Shown here piece by piece: positions 1 to 9,588 of a stretch of DNA of 64,000 nucleotides. This stretch comes from CBDCWQ01 sp965223435 (GTDB lineage: Bacteria > Myxococcota > Kuafuiibacteriia > Kuafuiibacteriales > Kuafuiibacteriaceae). Location of the stretch: assembly GCA_965223435.1 (NCBI GenBank), contig CBDCWQ010000019.1, positions 186,001 through 250,000 of the forward strand. Reading direction: 5' to 3'. The notes below the pieces were generated by a model that saw only the letters and a list, made by a program, of their open reading frames with translations, ran no database searches and was not told the origin of the DNA. Position numbers and translations under genes: made by a program. The stretch's first letter is position 1, and each line of letters starts with the position of its first letter.

Positions 1-3000
1 CAACTTTCACTTCCCGCAACGAGTACAAACTGAAGCCGAAGCATGCGTTCGCCGGAGGCCACGAACGGCGATAGGTCCACCGGAAACTCCGACACCGTGT
101 GCAGGAGTCCTGCTTCGCCGTGCACGGTGATCACCGGCCTCGCATCTCGGCCAGTCCACTCCGTCTCCATGTCGAGAATAAGCGCACCCTCACCCGCCCA
201 CTGCGAAATGTCGATCGCGTGCTCGAAGGGACCGGCGTTGATCGGACCGCTCCCCCGAATGTAGGCCACTTGACCTTCCAGATCGAGATGGTCTCGACCG
301 ATCGTCATGATGCCCCCGTACTGGTCAATAGTGCGGCCTTTCACCGGAATGAGCCGCCAGGACGCTCGGAGCTCTTTAAAGTCTTCGTCGGCAAATCTGT
401 GTAAATCCTTTCTGGTCTTGCCCGCGTAGTAACCCGATGGGGGCGCATAGAGGACTTGATTGGTCCCCGCCTCGGCAACGCTACCATTCAAAAGGGTTTG
501 CGGGGTCGGCAGCACAAGCCGATAACCTGTAGGCGCCTTCGGAAGCGAAATGGAGATGGGCGAATCTTTGGTTGTCCCCACCGTAATCTGAGGTGCAAAG
601 ACCTCCGGCTTCACCACGTTGATGACCATCTCAACCGGATCGAAACGGCCCTCGTTAGCCCGAAGAAGCATTATTGAATCGAAGACACCGGGCTTAGGAC
701 CTGCTTCAACGTATATCGTCTCATCCGGCCCGATCACAGACGCCGTCTTGAGGGGCCTTTTCGTAGAGGTGCTCAGTTTGGAGTAGCGTGGGGCCTCCCT
801 GACGTACGTACCGACAGTTTCAGTTTCTTGGCCTCGATCCGGGGTATTGTCTGGGCAACTTTGGTTGTCCGCGACCAAAAATCCACGACCACCGCCCTCC
901 GGATATAATTTCTGCGCGATGTTGTAGTACGGGTGGGGCTGACTGCGGTGGTGGGGGGGGCCATAGATGACCTCTAAGTTCTGGCGAATGCCAGCCACGC
1001 CACAAAACGCGTTTTCGGTCATCCAAAGGTCCCCTGGGAATTCACCGACTGGCTTGTGATGAAATTGGCGAGCCCGTCTTGCGTAGTGGCTCTTCGTCAG
1101 AACGTAGCTCGTCACTGAAATTCCCGAGAACTCACCCTGGGCCGCTTCAGGCAAGGGCTCGAAGCGGAGGCCACGAATGGCGGCCGGTATGAGGTCGGGC
1201 ACATGAAGTGTGCCTTGCAAGATGGTGGTTTCGGGGCTTCGACCAATGATCGAAACGCCCGGCGGCGCCCCACAATCAGGACCGAGAACATAGGTCCCCG
1301 GCCGAACCATGACCGTCATCCCCTGCGCCATGCGAAGCGCCTCATGATTGTCCTCGATCGAAGCCAACGCGACACAAAGATCCGAGTAGAGCGCCGGACC
1401 GTCGTCATCGACCAGAATGTTCGAATCCTCGATGTCACGAACCATCATGGCGTCAAGTTCCCCGCCTCGGAGCGAATGATCTTGGCTGGAGGGTTGAAGC
1501 TGGGGCAGATTCAGGGCAACGCGCTGTCCCGCCGGCACGGATTGAGTCACCTTCATCGGCGATGGAGAAATCGGGATCACTTCGATGATGCCGGGCGTTT
1601 TCGATGGCATCCCGTAGGCATCCTGCGCATGATACTGAATCGTCGCTCCAGAAAAGTCTTCTTTCGGCGCGCGATACTGGATCATCATCGCCTCGCCCTT
1701 GTGAACGCTACCCTCACCTTCGAGCTCGACCGACACGAGTTCACAGCAATCATCACCCTCGATATCGGAAGCTTGACGCGAAAGGTCGACCAGTATCACA
1801 CCCCCCGGAGGAACCTTGAGCGTTGTTTTTTGGAGTTGAGGTCCATCGTTGACCCCCGTCACCAAAAGTTGAACCTCCGAGCTCACGGAATCGGTCTTCG
1901 TGCTCGCCGAGAAACCAAAGGCATCCATTCCCGCCTTGTCCGCGTACGGGAAGTCGTGCTCCGGCTCATACTCGAGCACGTTGTTGGTCGGAAAAACTTC
2001 TCGACCGTCTTCCAGGAGAAGAACGCCGTCCACCCAAAGCTTTCCGTGCTTGGGCAACGACGTAATGTGGTATCGAATGTCCTTCGTGCCAAAACTTTGG
2101 GCCGAGAGCATCACCGGAGTCCGCGTATCTTCTCTGACCGGAACCACCACCAAAGGAGCCTCCAAACCGTCCGTTCGAAGTCCTTCCCATCTCTCGGGGA
2201 TGAACACGCTGACCTCACCGCTGACCTTCGTCTTGGAAAAAACGATCGGATCCGGCTCGGGATGCCGTCCGGTCCTCAGACCAGAGACCGCGTGTCCCGC
2301 CAACCTCAACCTCATCGCATCCTCCAACGGGTGAGGCGGCGCGTCTTGGATCACCGACCCTTCGATTGTACTTTGTGAAAACCGGATACCGTGCGCACTC
2401 GGATAAAGCTGTTTGTAGGCAACGTCACCATCCTTGTACTTTTTATACTCATACCCGAGCAGCTTGACTTCACCGACAATCTCACAGTTCTTCACCTGAA
2501 TATCGTGTCCACGAAGCAGAAGTCCAAAGATGACCGCCTTCGGGGCACACTCGATGACCGAACCCGACGGAACGAACGCCGCGACCTCGTTGCCTTCGGC
2601 ATCGAGTCTAGAGGTTCCGATGTGATTCCCCTCGCCTAGATACACGTTCCGATTCGAGGACAAAACCAGATCGGCCAAAGCATCACCCAAGCTATCCTGA
2701 TCCCGCTTCACGTAGGCCGCCATCGAAACCACCCGCGAAATCGGCGGAGCCTTGACCTTGGGTTCACCCATCTCCCATCGCTGCGGAATAGCAACCGCGA
2801 TGGTCCCTGTGACCGCCGAATCCACGAACAAAATAGGCGCGGGCGTCCCGTAGGGACCTTCGCGAAGGTCTGCATTTTCTGCCGTTTTGGAGCCAATCTT
2901 TTTGGCCAAGACCGCACTCTCAGATGGAGAACTCTGAGCCACGTCGCCCGCGACCGTTGAACCTCGAAACCCTACGCCGTACGTGACTGGGTAATATTGC

Positions 3001-6000
3001 GCATAAATGATATCGACCATGCCCGGGCGGTGGCAAACCGACGGTTTTCCCTTCACACCCGTACAAGAGTACTCGATGCGACCCATTTCAGACTGATGGT
3101 AGATCTTGTCGCCGTAGCCGTGACCACCCAAGTCCACGTTTCCGTCTAGGCGGCAATTGTAGAAGTCGATTCCTGTCCCTTCCAGGCGGAGCGTCCCTTC
3201 CAATACCGCGTCCTCATGACAATAGACCTGGGCGCCCGAGGGGAAGATCACCGACGACACATCAAAACGACCCGGTTCGACGTATATGGAGGCATCACCG
3301 GAAGCGAGTGATGCAACCGCATCATCAAGGGTGAAAACATCCGGCCGATACGCCGTACCCGAGACCGTCCAATCAAATGGATCCTGTTCCTGCTTCAAGA
3401 ACCGACCATCGCGATCGACATAAAGAAGGCTCCCATCATCTAAACGAACCGCCCCGCCGTTGCGAATATTTCCCCGCCGGATCGAAACAACGTGGGCCGA
3501 ATCTGTTTCCCGGCTCTCCAAAAGAGCCGACCCCTCGTCCGGAATCTCATCGATGAGTGTTGCACCCTCTTCTGAAAAGCAAACCATGCGCGCATAGCTT
3601 GCGCCCTCCACGTCGGAGATTCGGAGTGTGATGCAGTCTTGAACCGTTGAACCGAAGGGCGTGTACGTCAACTTTCCGTGAGCGATAGTCACCGTTCCAT
3701 GCTGGGGCGGCACATCCAGGGCCGCCATCAAAAGTCCGGTGCCCTCGGGGTCGTGGAATGCTAGATCGACCACCACAGGCTCAGCGGCTTGTGAATCAAT
3801 CGACACGTTCAGCTGACCGCGAAGGGCGGCCCGATGCTCGCGCTGCTGATCGACGTAGATGGGAATCCGCTGTCCGGCACAAAAAGAATCCGTGTTCACT
3901 CTCAAAGAGGAGGCCCCCACGCAGAATTGATCCATCCCGCTAAAGCCGGGGTCGGGCGCGTAGCCACAATTCCAGTTCGAAAGCCGAACCGGGAAACCAT
4001 CCACCCGCTCACCATCGCACCATAGCCAACCATTCCGCGGGATGGATTGGATAACGTTGGGTCCCTCGTATAGGACGGGAACGCATCGGTTTACTTTGTC
4101 GTCCGGCGAACACGGCACGAGGTGAGCCGCGGGGTCGAAAACAACCGGTTGGTAGGATAGCTCGAGTCCACCTATATCGCCTTCGTGCGCGAAGGTATTC
4201 TGAGGATAGCAACGCGAATCGCACTCGTCGACGACAGTGTTATATTTGGCGTGCCTCCAACCGTTTTTCCTCTGCTTCCTTTTCCGCACCTTATACCGAC
4301 TCGAAGTGTGCAAATCCGTGCCATTCTCAAAGAACCAATTCTCGTTGATGCGAAACTTCGTTCGGTGCTTCAAGGTTGTGGCCGAAACCGCCGTCAGGTT
4401 GCGGCGCAAGTGATTGTCTTCTATGTACAAGTTTCCGTGCACACCGTGGTAGGTTAAAATACCAACCTCGTTGTCCTCAAGCACGTTTTTCCGGATCCAT
4501 AGCTCACGGGCCCCCGCATTGGTTCCTCCGAGGGTTCGCCAACTCATCTGGCCCTGGATTTTTACGCCAACTTTCGTTCCGCGGATCCGGTTGTGTTGGA
4601 TTCTTAGCTTGTCGATCCATTCGTACACCTTGTACGGGAAAAGGTCCCATCGGTCGTCTTCGTTGTCCCAGCGCTTGTAGACCCTCTTACCCAAGAAGTT
4701 TCCTTTCAGGACAAGGATCCCCACCGCCCCGTCTTGGATCGTGCAGCCCTGAATCCGAACGTTCGAACTTTGAATACTCAGCACCGGACTTTCCATCGAT
4801 GCTGCTTTCAACACCGTAGCCTCCTGATCCTCACATTGAACGGTCACCCCCCTATTGATCACCGTAGGCTTGTCGGTCGCCCCGATGGTGTGCGTACCCC
4901 GACGAAAGAGAATCACATCACCCTCTTGGGCCTCGGCCAGTGCATCTGCGAAAATGGCGTGCGCTTTTGGATCAGCCGGATCGACTACGTGCTCCGCCAT
5001 AGTTCGATAGGGCCGAACCTCGACCGTCGTCATGCACTCTGCGCTCTGACTTCCGTCGTGAACCCGTAGAACAAGCTCGAAGGGCGTAGCTTCCGTCACC
5101 AACGGTGCCACAAACATCACCTGAGCCAAAGGAAGCTTACGCACAAGCGCTGCTTTCGGATCTTCTACCGAACGAAGGTAGGCCGCATCCCGCGCATGCC
5201 ATTCGTAGCCGAGCGCCTCGCCCTCGGGGTCGTAGCTATGTGAAGCGTCGAGTTCCACAGCCTCTCCCGAATAGGCAAGCACCGGTCGGGTCAGCCCCGG
5301 ACAGCTCGCCACCGGTGGATCGTCGACGCGATCCGCTACGAAAACCGAGGCAATGCTTGAGACCGAACCCCCTTCATCATCACTGACCGTGAGAAAAATC
5401 TGATCGTTACCGGAAAACAATTTAGGTGGGTGCACACAAACACCCCCGTCAAAAGGCGTTATTCGACCGGCCACGTCATTCACCGGCGCCGCATTTCTGA
5501 CTTGCGCCTCAGCAACCGGAGCCGGGTCCCAACCCGCTTCTCGCTGCGTCTTCAGCACCACATCATCAAGCTGTACCAATTCGCGTTGGCGATCGGAACG
5601 AACAAAAGCGAGCCGAAGTCTTGCAATCCCGCGGCTTTTCAAAATTGCGCCAAGCTCAATACGGTGTAGGGTCTGCTGGGGCCAAGGGGCATCCGTCGTC
5701 GTGAACCGCTTGCTAAAGAGGGTCTCGTCATTGGAGTCGATGGCATCCAGATCACGAATCTCTACCGTCAAGTGGGGCGCACGACTGCTTCTCTGGAGGC
5801 CTCTGCTGCTTGTGTCAGCGTTCTTCGCAGCCTCGTCCTCGCCTTCATCTGCTTTGGTAAACGACCGCATCCGGAACTCGAGAATCAGCGGGAGTTCCGG
5901 GTTCCACTCCGACGGCGAGAACTCAAAATCCTTGTAGATGCCCTGCCCCTTGTTCGCGACCTCCCACGGAATCGTCACCGCCCCCGTATTCGGCTCCCAG

Positions 6001-7514
6001 TACGCCGGTTCGCTCAGCGTGCCAATTTCATCGGTAAGCTCGGGCTTTCCATCTTTTTCAACTCGAAAGCCAGAAAGTCCTGCGGAGAAGTGATCCGCAG
6101 ACACAATACGAGGCGCGCCCACCAGGCCCCCTTCAACCGTCAATCCGAAGTAAGTGGGGTCACTCCAATACGTTCCATTGTATGCGCGGACTGAAACGCC
6201 GACCTCCACCCCGTATCGGGTCATCGGCGCAGTGAACGTGCAATTTTCCGCGTTGCAGTCAGAGATCTCTGTAATCTCGGGACCATAGGTTTGCCGCCAT
6301 TCGTAGTGAAGTGTCGCGTCGCTGAGATCGTAGCTGTCCCTTGCGGAGAGCGTCACCGACGCCCCCGCTTTGACCTTTGTCTCCCCCCGCACGAGGCAAA
6401 CAGGAAAGAATGCGTGCTCGACCGGCAGGAAGGAGAGCGCCTCTGAGGAAATTTCGGACATACCGAGCGGCTCGCTTGTTTTGACCATCAACCCTTCGGG
6501 TACATTTTCGGGAATCGACAGCCCATCCGCATGCCCAAAGGCGTATACGAGATCGCCGACCTCCGCCCAGAGCACCGCTTCTTTCACCGAGGCAAAACCG
6601 AGCACACTCTTGGCTTCATCGGGTGAAATCCAAAGCACCGACGTGTTCTCTAGATCTGGGTCCTGAGCCTTCAGGGTCTCGGCCATCGTGAACAAGTTTT
6701 TGTCGATTTCCTCGAGGAGTCGTTCCGCCGACGGGGCCGATCTCTTTTCGGCCATGATTTCCTCGCACGCAGCCTCAACGTCAGCGCGTCGCTCCATCAA
6801 GAGGAACATGTGCCGGCGGACCACTCGAGGAAACTCGGTCTCGAGCATATGCGTATCCGCCGAAACCTCGTGGGCACCGAGACAAGCTTCGTACACTCGA
6901 GGATAGGGAACAGACTTCGGAACGACATGCCCGGCCACCGCGCAGTCTTCAGTGCCTTCCTCCCCCGGTCTCGGCTCGACCCGAAAAGAGACCCTCTGCA
7001 GCGTGCGCGTTTTTCCATCGCTCACCGCAAGTCCAATCTCAAAGCTCGTCGGGCAAGGTACCTTGGGGGCTATAATGGTCGCCACAGGTTTATCGGCATC
7101 GACAATATCGACTTTGATCTCCGATGAAGACGAAGCTTGAAACCACTCGTAGCTCACGCGCTCTTTGAGCCGATCGCGACTCTTTGTTCCATCCAGGGTG
7201 ATAAGCTCCCCGGGAAAAAACTCATCTTCTAAAGGATGCAGTGACAGATACGACTCCAGCCGTCTTTGGCCCTCCAAAGAAAAGGGTTCGAAAGATTCAA
7301 TCTGAAGACGACCGCCATCCGGGTCAGATGCCACCGCAGACGTCGGGATGCAAACCGCCTTGCCTTCTTGCGTGTAGTGAAGCGAAGGGCTGGCCACCGG
7401 CCCCTGATTGCCCTCGGCCCAGGATGCGTGTGCCAGAAACGGTAGACACACCACTGAGTGAAAAATAGTAGATGATACAAGCGACCAATAGTGCTTCCTA
7501 GCAACGGTTCCCAT
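1..7514 (-). CDS. Giant secreted PKD / parallel beta-helix protein (partial, runs off left edge)
   Basis: A single minus-strand frame stays open from the ATG at 7514 to the window edge, at least 2,504 codons. The start has a strong GGAGG-type ribosome site at 7522-7527, seven bases upstream. Residues 1-33 form a signal peptide (hydrophobic core, AHASWA before the mature end). A Cys-containing region follows, then PKD-like modules near residues 400 and 750 (motif DASHSYDPEGEALGYEW). Several parallel beta-helix (pectin-lyase fold) stretches occur near 855-1105, 1400-1470, 1600-1700 and 2040-2120, each introduced by phrases such as EGDVILFRRGTHTI or VMVRPGTYVLG. Cadherin-like or tandem-95-like modules lie between them (TSLPKHGKLWVDG, SYGKLTYTPFG-type wording). 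Such proteins are exported and usually bind or cleave polysaccharide or act in adhesion; I see no definable catalytic site. The C-terminus is missing. All long plus-strand frames here are antisense shadows. Confidence 0.9.
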   Translation of the reverse strand, partial: MGTVARKHYWSLVSSTIFHSVVCLPFLAHASWAEGNQGPVASPSLHYTQEGKAVCIPTSAVASDPDGGRLQIESFEPFSLEGQRRLESYLSLHPLEDEFFPGELITLDGTKSRDRLKERVSYEWFQASSSSEIKVDIVDADKPVATIIAPKVPCPTSFEIGLAVSDGKTRTLQRVSFRVEPRPGEEGTEDCAVAGHVVPKSVPYPRVYEACLGAHEVSADTHMLETEFPRVVRRHMFLLMERRADVEAACEEIMAEKRSAPSAERLLEEIDKNLFTMAETLKAQDPDLENTSVLWISPDEAKSVLGFASVKEAVLWAEVGDLVYAFGHADGLSIPENVPEGLMVKTSEPLGMSEISSEALSFLPVEHAFFPVCLVRGETKVKAGASVTLSARDSYDLSDATLHYEWRQTYGPEITEISDCNAENCTFTAPMTRYGVEVGVSVRAYNGTYWSDPTYFGLTVEGGLVGAPRIVSADHFSAGLSGFRVEKDGKPELTDEIGTLSEPAYWEPNTGAVTIPWEVANKGQGIYKDFEFSPSEWNPELPLILEFRMRSFTKADEGEDEAAKNADTSSRGLQRSSRAPHLTVEIRDLDAIDSNDETLFSKRFTTTDAPWPQQTLHRIELGAILKSRGIARLRLAFVRSDRQRELVQLDDVVLKTQREAGWDPAPVAEAQVRNAAPVNDVAGRITPFDGGVCVHPPKLFSGNDQIFLTVSDDEGGSVSSIASVFVADRVDDPPVASCPGLTRPVLAYSGEAVELDASHSYDPEGEALGYEWHARDAAYLRSVEDPKAALVRKLPLAQVMFVAPLVTEATPFELVLRVHDGSQSAECMTTVEVRPYRTMAEHVVDPADPKAHAIFADALAEAQEGDVILFRRGTHTIGATDKPTVINRGVTVQCEDQEATVLKAASMESPVLSIQSSNVRIQGCTIQDGAVGILVLKGNFLGKRVYKRWDNEDDRWDLFPYKVYEWIDKLRIQHNRIRGTKVGVKIQGQMSWRTLGGTNAGARELWIRKNVLEDNEVGILTYHGVHGNLYIEDNHLRRNLTAVSATTLKHRTKFRINENWFFENGTDLHTSSRYKVRKRKQRKNGWRHAKYNTVVDECDSRCYPQNTFAHEGDIGGLELSYQPVVFDPAAHLVPCSPDDKVNRCVPVLYEGPNVIQSIPRNGWLWCDGERVDGFPVRLSNWNCGYAPDPGFSGMDQFCVGASSLRVNTDSFCAGQRIPIYVDQQREHRAALRGQLNVSIDSQAAEPVVVDLAFHDPEGTGLLMAALDVPPQHGTVTIAHGKLTYTPFGSTVQDCITLRISDVEGASYARMVCFSEEGATLIDEIPDEGSALLESRETDSAHVVSIRRGNIRNGGAVRLDDGSLLYVDRDGRFLKQEQDPFDWTVSGTAYRPDVFTLDDAVASLASGDASIYVEPGRFDVSSVIFPSGAQVYCHEDAVLEGTLRLEGTGIDFYNCRLDGNVDLGGHGYGDKIYHQSEMGRIEYSCTGVKGKPSVCHRPGMVDIIYAQYYPVTYGVGFRGSTVAGDVAQSSPSESAVLAKKIGSKTAENADLREGPYGTPAPILFVDSAVTGTIAVAIPQRWEMGEPKVKAPPISRVVSMAAYVKRDQDSLGDALADLVLSSNRNVYLGEGNHIGTSRLDAEGNEVAAFVPSGSVIECAPKAVIFGLLLRGHDIQVKNCEIVGEVKLLGYEYKKYKDGDVAYKQLYPSAHGIRFSQSTIEGSVIQDAPPHPLEDAMRLRLAGHAVSGLRTGRHPEPDPIVFSKTKVSGEVSVFIPERWEGLRTDGLEAPLVVVPVREDTRTPVMLSAQSFGTKDIRYHITSLPKHGKLWVDGVLLLEDGREVFPTNNVLEYEPEHDFPYADKAGMDAFGFSASTKTDSVSSEVQLLVTGVNDGPQLQKTTLKVPPGGVILVDLSRQASDIEGDDCCELVSVELEGEGSVHKGEAMMIQYRAPKEDFSGATIQYHAQDAYGMPSKTPGIIEVIPISPSPMKVTQSVPAGQRVALNLPQLQPSSQDHSLRGGELDAMMVRDIEDSNILVDDDGPALYSDLCVALASIEDNHEALRMAQGMTVMVRPGTYVLGPDCGAPPGVSIIGRSPETTILQGTLHVPDLIPAAIRGLRFEPLPEAAQGEFSGISVTSYVLTKSHYARRARQFHHKPVGEFPGDLWMTENAFCGVAGIRQNLEVIYGPPHHRSQPHPYYNIAQKLYPEGGGRGFLVADNQSCPDNTPDRGQETETVGTYVREAPRYSKLSTSTKRPLKTASVIGPDETIYVEAGPKPGVFDSIMLLRANEGRFDPVEMVINVVKPEVFAPQITVGTTKDSPISISLPKAPTGYRLVLPTPQTLLNGSVAEAGTNQVLYAPPSGYYAGKTRKDLHRFADEDFKELRASWRLIPVKGRTIDQYGGIMTIGRDHLDLEGQVAYIRGSGPINAGPFEHAIDISQWAGEGALILDMETEWTGRDARPVITVHGEAGLLHTVSEFPVDLSPFVASGERMLRLQFVLVAGSES

Positions 7515-8143
7515 CCGGAATCCTCCCGTAATGCAAAACGCTCACAACTGCTCCGCGAGGCCCGCCAATCCCCACTGGGGGGGGCATCACCACGAATCGT
7601 CCATGATTGGCGGAAAGGTAATGTCTGGCTGAGCAGCGATCACGCTCGCTGAATCAAAATAGTGTTCTACATTCGAAGGACCGGTCAAACAAAAACGCCA
7701 TACAAGTTGCAACGCCTACTTTAGACCATCGTATTCGTGGGTGATGCCGGATGGTCCTTCCCTACTGCTGCGTTTCGTCGTGAATGCGCCCTTTAAGGCG
7801 ATACGAAGGGCGCTCTGTACAGCTCTTCGAGACACGATGTCAACTTTAATTGAACACGCTTTTTTGCACTATTCATGGAGGCGCCTGAGCTTTTTTGAAA
7901 AGCGTGGTGTCCGGGTTGCGCTTGCGAATCTCGTTGGTGGAGGAAGCCGAGAACAAAAGAAGATACCGTGTTCCGTGGCCTGATCTGATTTCCAAAAAGG
8001 GTCGTTCTACCATCCGCCTTCAACGCTCAGCTCGAACCGGGTTTCATATCATGATGTCCTCGTTGTTAGGGTGTGGATGTATCCTCGTGTCCTTCAAGAC
8101 TCGTAAGTTCGATTCAGCCGGCGGGATGTAGTACGCTCGTAGG
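7515..8143. other. Divergent intergenic region without a recognisable gene
   Basis: About 630 bp separates the start of the giant secreted protein gene (minus) from a small exported protein gene (plus). Short open frames exist on both strands but have no ribosome site, signal peptide or recognisable domain. It must hold promoters for both neighbours; I could not identify convincing -35/-10 or sigma-54 elements by eye. A G8 run lies near 7576-7583. Confidence 0.5.
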
Positions 8144-9043
8144 GTGCTTGCTCGATTCGTGGCGGTGGGTGTCATCGGTGCCTTCGCGGTGGCTGTCCCA
8201 GCCACCGCAAACGACCTCCGGTACTTGCCCCTTGCCGCTGCGGTGGCACAAGCCGATGCCATCGTAAGGGCCGAAATTCTGGTGATGCCTGACGACTGGC
8301 CAACGGGCGAAGCTACAACAGGCAAGGTCAAGATCGTCGAGGCCCTACGCGGTGAACACCCAGGGGGCTCTCTTCTTTTAGATTTCGAACCGATAGACGT
8401 TTCGGTCTTGGGACTGAAACCCACGGGTGAGCATTTTCTGTTGTTCCTTTCCCGCCCCCGTAACTCTCGGTGGAAGCTCCTTGCCGACGGCACCAGCGTG
8501 TTCTCGCCGAAAAGGGCAAAAGCAATCAACCACCTCGTTCAGGCCACGCCCGAGTGGTCGACGCCACAAAGAGGGCTCTCGACGATCGCCGTGCCGGAGA
8601 AACTCGTCTTCGCGAACGAAGAAGACGTGAACCTGTGGGTTGGCTACCGAAACGAAAGCGCGAAGCAGCTAATACTACGCTACCGAACCTGGCCTCCCGA
8701 AGCGCACAGCCTATGGCGACTGGACGTACGGCGTGAAGGGATACGCGTTGCGCCGGTGCCGCACCCCCACCTGACGAAAAAGCAGATCTCGGACTACTTC
8801 TCGAAACACAGTCACAAATTTGATCTCGTCTTAGCGCCAGGCCAGTCCTATTTCTTCCCAATTCAGCGAATCAACTCGGCCAAGCGCGGTTGGGGCTACA
8901 AGGAACGACTCGGCTTTGTATTCTACCCAATGGCACCGGGGAACCACCGCATTCTGGTTCACGGGTACCGACTTGGGGTTGAGGGGGTCCACACTGCAGC
9001 CCCGGTTACACTGCGGATCGAAGCCAAGACCGCTAAGGAATGA
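8144..9043 (+). CDS. Exported hypothetical protein
   Basis: The 299-residue product starts at a GTG. It has a clear signal peptide (residues 1-23, hydrophobic VGVIGAFAVAVPATA with an Ala-x-Ala type end). The first mature segment (AQADAIVRAEILV, then a Val/Glu-rich stretch and GEHFLLFLSR) resembles the small beta-barrel module found in exported proteins described as TIMP-like or OB-like. The rest is beta-rich with no catalytic motif I can name. It is transcribed away from the giant secreted protein gene and is followed by a structured intergenic region. Function unknown; periplasmic or extracellular location inferred from the signal peptide. Confidence 0.75.
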   Translation: MLARFVAVGVIGAFAVAVPATANDLRYLPLAAAVAQADAIVRAEILVMPDDWPTGEATTGKVKIVEALRGEHPGGSLLLDFEPIDVSVLGLKPTGEHFLLFLSRPRNSRWKLLADGTSVFSPKRAKAINHLVQATPEWSTPQRGLSTIAVPEKLVFANEEDVNLWVGYRNESAKQLILRYRTWPPEAHSLWRLDVRREGIRVAPVPHPHLTKKQISDYFSKHSHKFDLVLAPGQSYFFPIQRINSAKRGWGYKERLGFVFYPMAPGNHRILVHGYRLGVEGVHTAAPVTLRIEAKTAKE

Positions 9044-9061
9044 CATCACCAAGGCGTGCTA

Positions 9062-9123
9062 CGCCAACACTCTGCCAACGGAGACCATCATGAAGTTGGG
9101 TCTCTTCGAGCCAGTGTTGGGCG
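9062..9123. other. Nested inverted repeats (long stem-loop)
   Basis: Outer arms CGCCAACACT (9062-9071) and AGTGTTGGGCG (9113-9123) pair with one bulge. Inside, GAGACC (9081-9086) pairs perfectly with GGTCTC (9099-9104), and CCAAC (9075-9079) can pair with GTTGG (9095-9099). It begins 18 bp after the stop of the upstream gene and has no T-tract, so it is not a classic intrinsic terminator. It may be a 3' UTR structure or a small mobile palindrome. Confidence 0.5.
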
Positions 9124-9256
9124 ATAGCATCTGCCGGGATCTAGGGAAGCTTCCTTCCAGGGGGCCCTCGCACTCACCGCAAGATATTCTCGGCCCGGAG
9201 ACGTAAAGGGGTCAGACATTGGCCCGTGAAGTCAACAACTCTCGACGTAGATTCAA

Positions 9257-9281
9257 GTACGCTTGGTCGTACCAAGCATAC
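9257..9281. other. Near-perfect 25-bp palindrome
   Basis: GTACGCTTGGT (9257-9267), a 3-nt centre, then ACCAAGCATAC (9271-9281): 10 of 11 arm positions match. It lies in the 545-bp gap between two tail-to-tail genes, has no T-tract and is about 300 bp from the nearest stop codon. Possible protein-binding site or small hairpin; role unknown. The rest of 9044-9588 shows no supported gene. Confidence 0.45.
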
Positions 9282-9588
9282 AAAATCGACGAGGAGAGGC
9301 TTGGCAGGAACCCCACCAGGTGTTGCCAATCTCACGATTTTCGTAGCTCTCGGGCTTGGTGCTTGCGCTCCGAACAAGACTGAGGGCGGGGGCTGGGACT
9401 CCGCACCACATTTTTCCTGATCGTGCTCGTCGAATGCCGTATGCCAAATTTGATAGCAAGTTCGAGGCGATTTTGTTCTCGCCCCATTCCGGATGCTCGA
9501 GGCTCATTCGACGGTTAAAATTGCACCTTGTTTTCAATGAGGACTCGATACTCGTACTCGGTTGCCGGGAGAAGGTCTGACAACTCGA

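Noticed and set aside
1203..2378. 391-codon plus-strand frame
   Set aside because: Lies entirely antisense to the giant secreted protein, has a basic low-information sequence typical of shadow frames, and lacks a ribosome site and domains.
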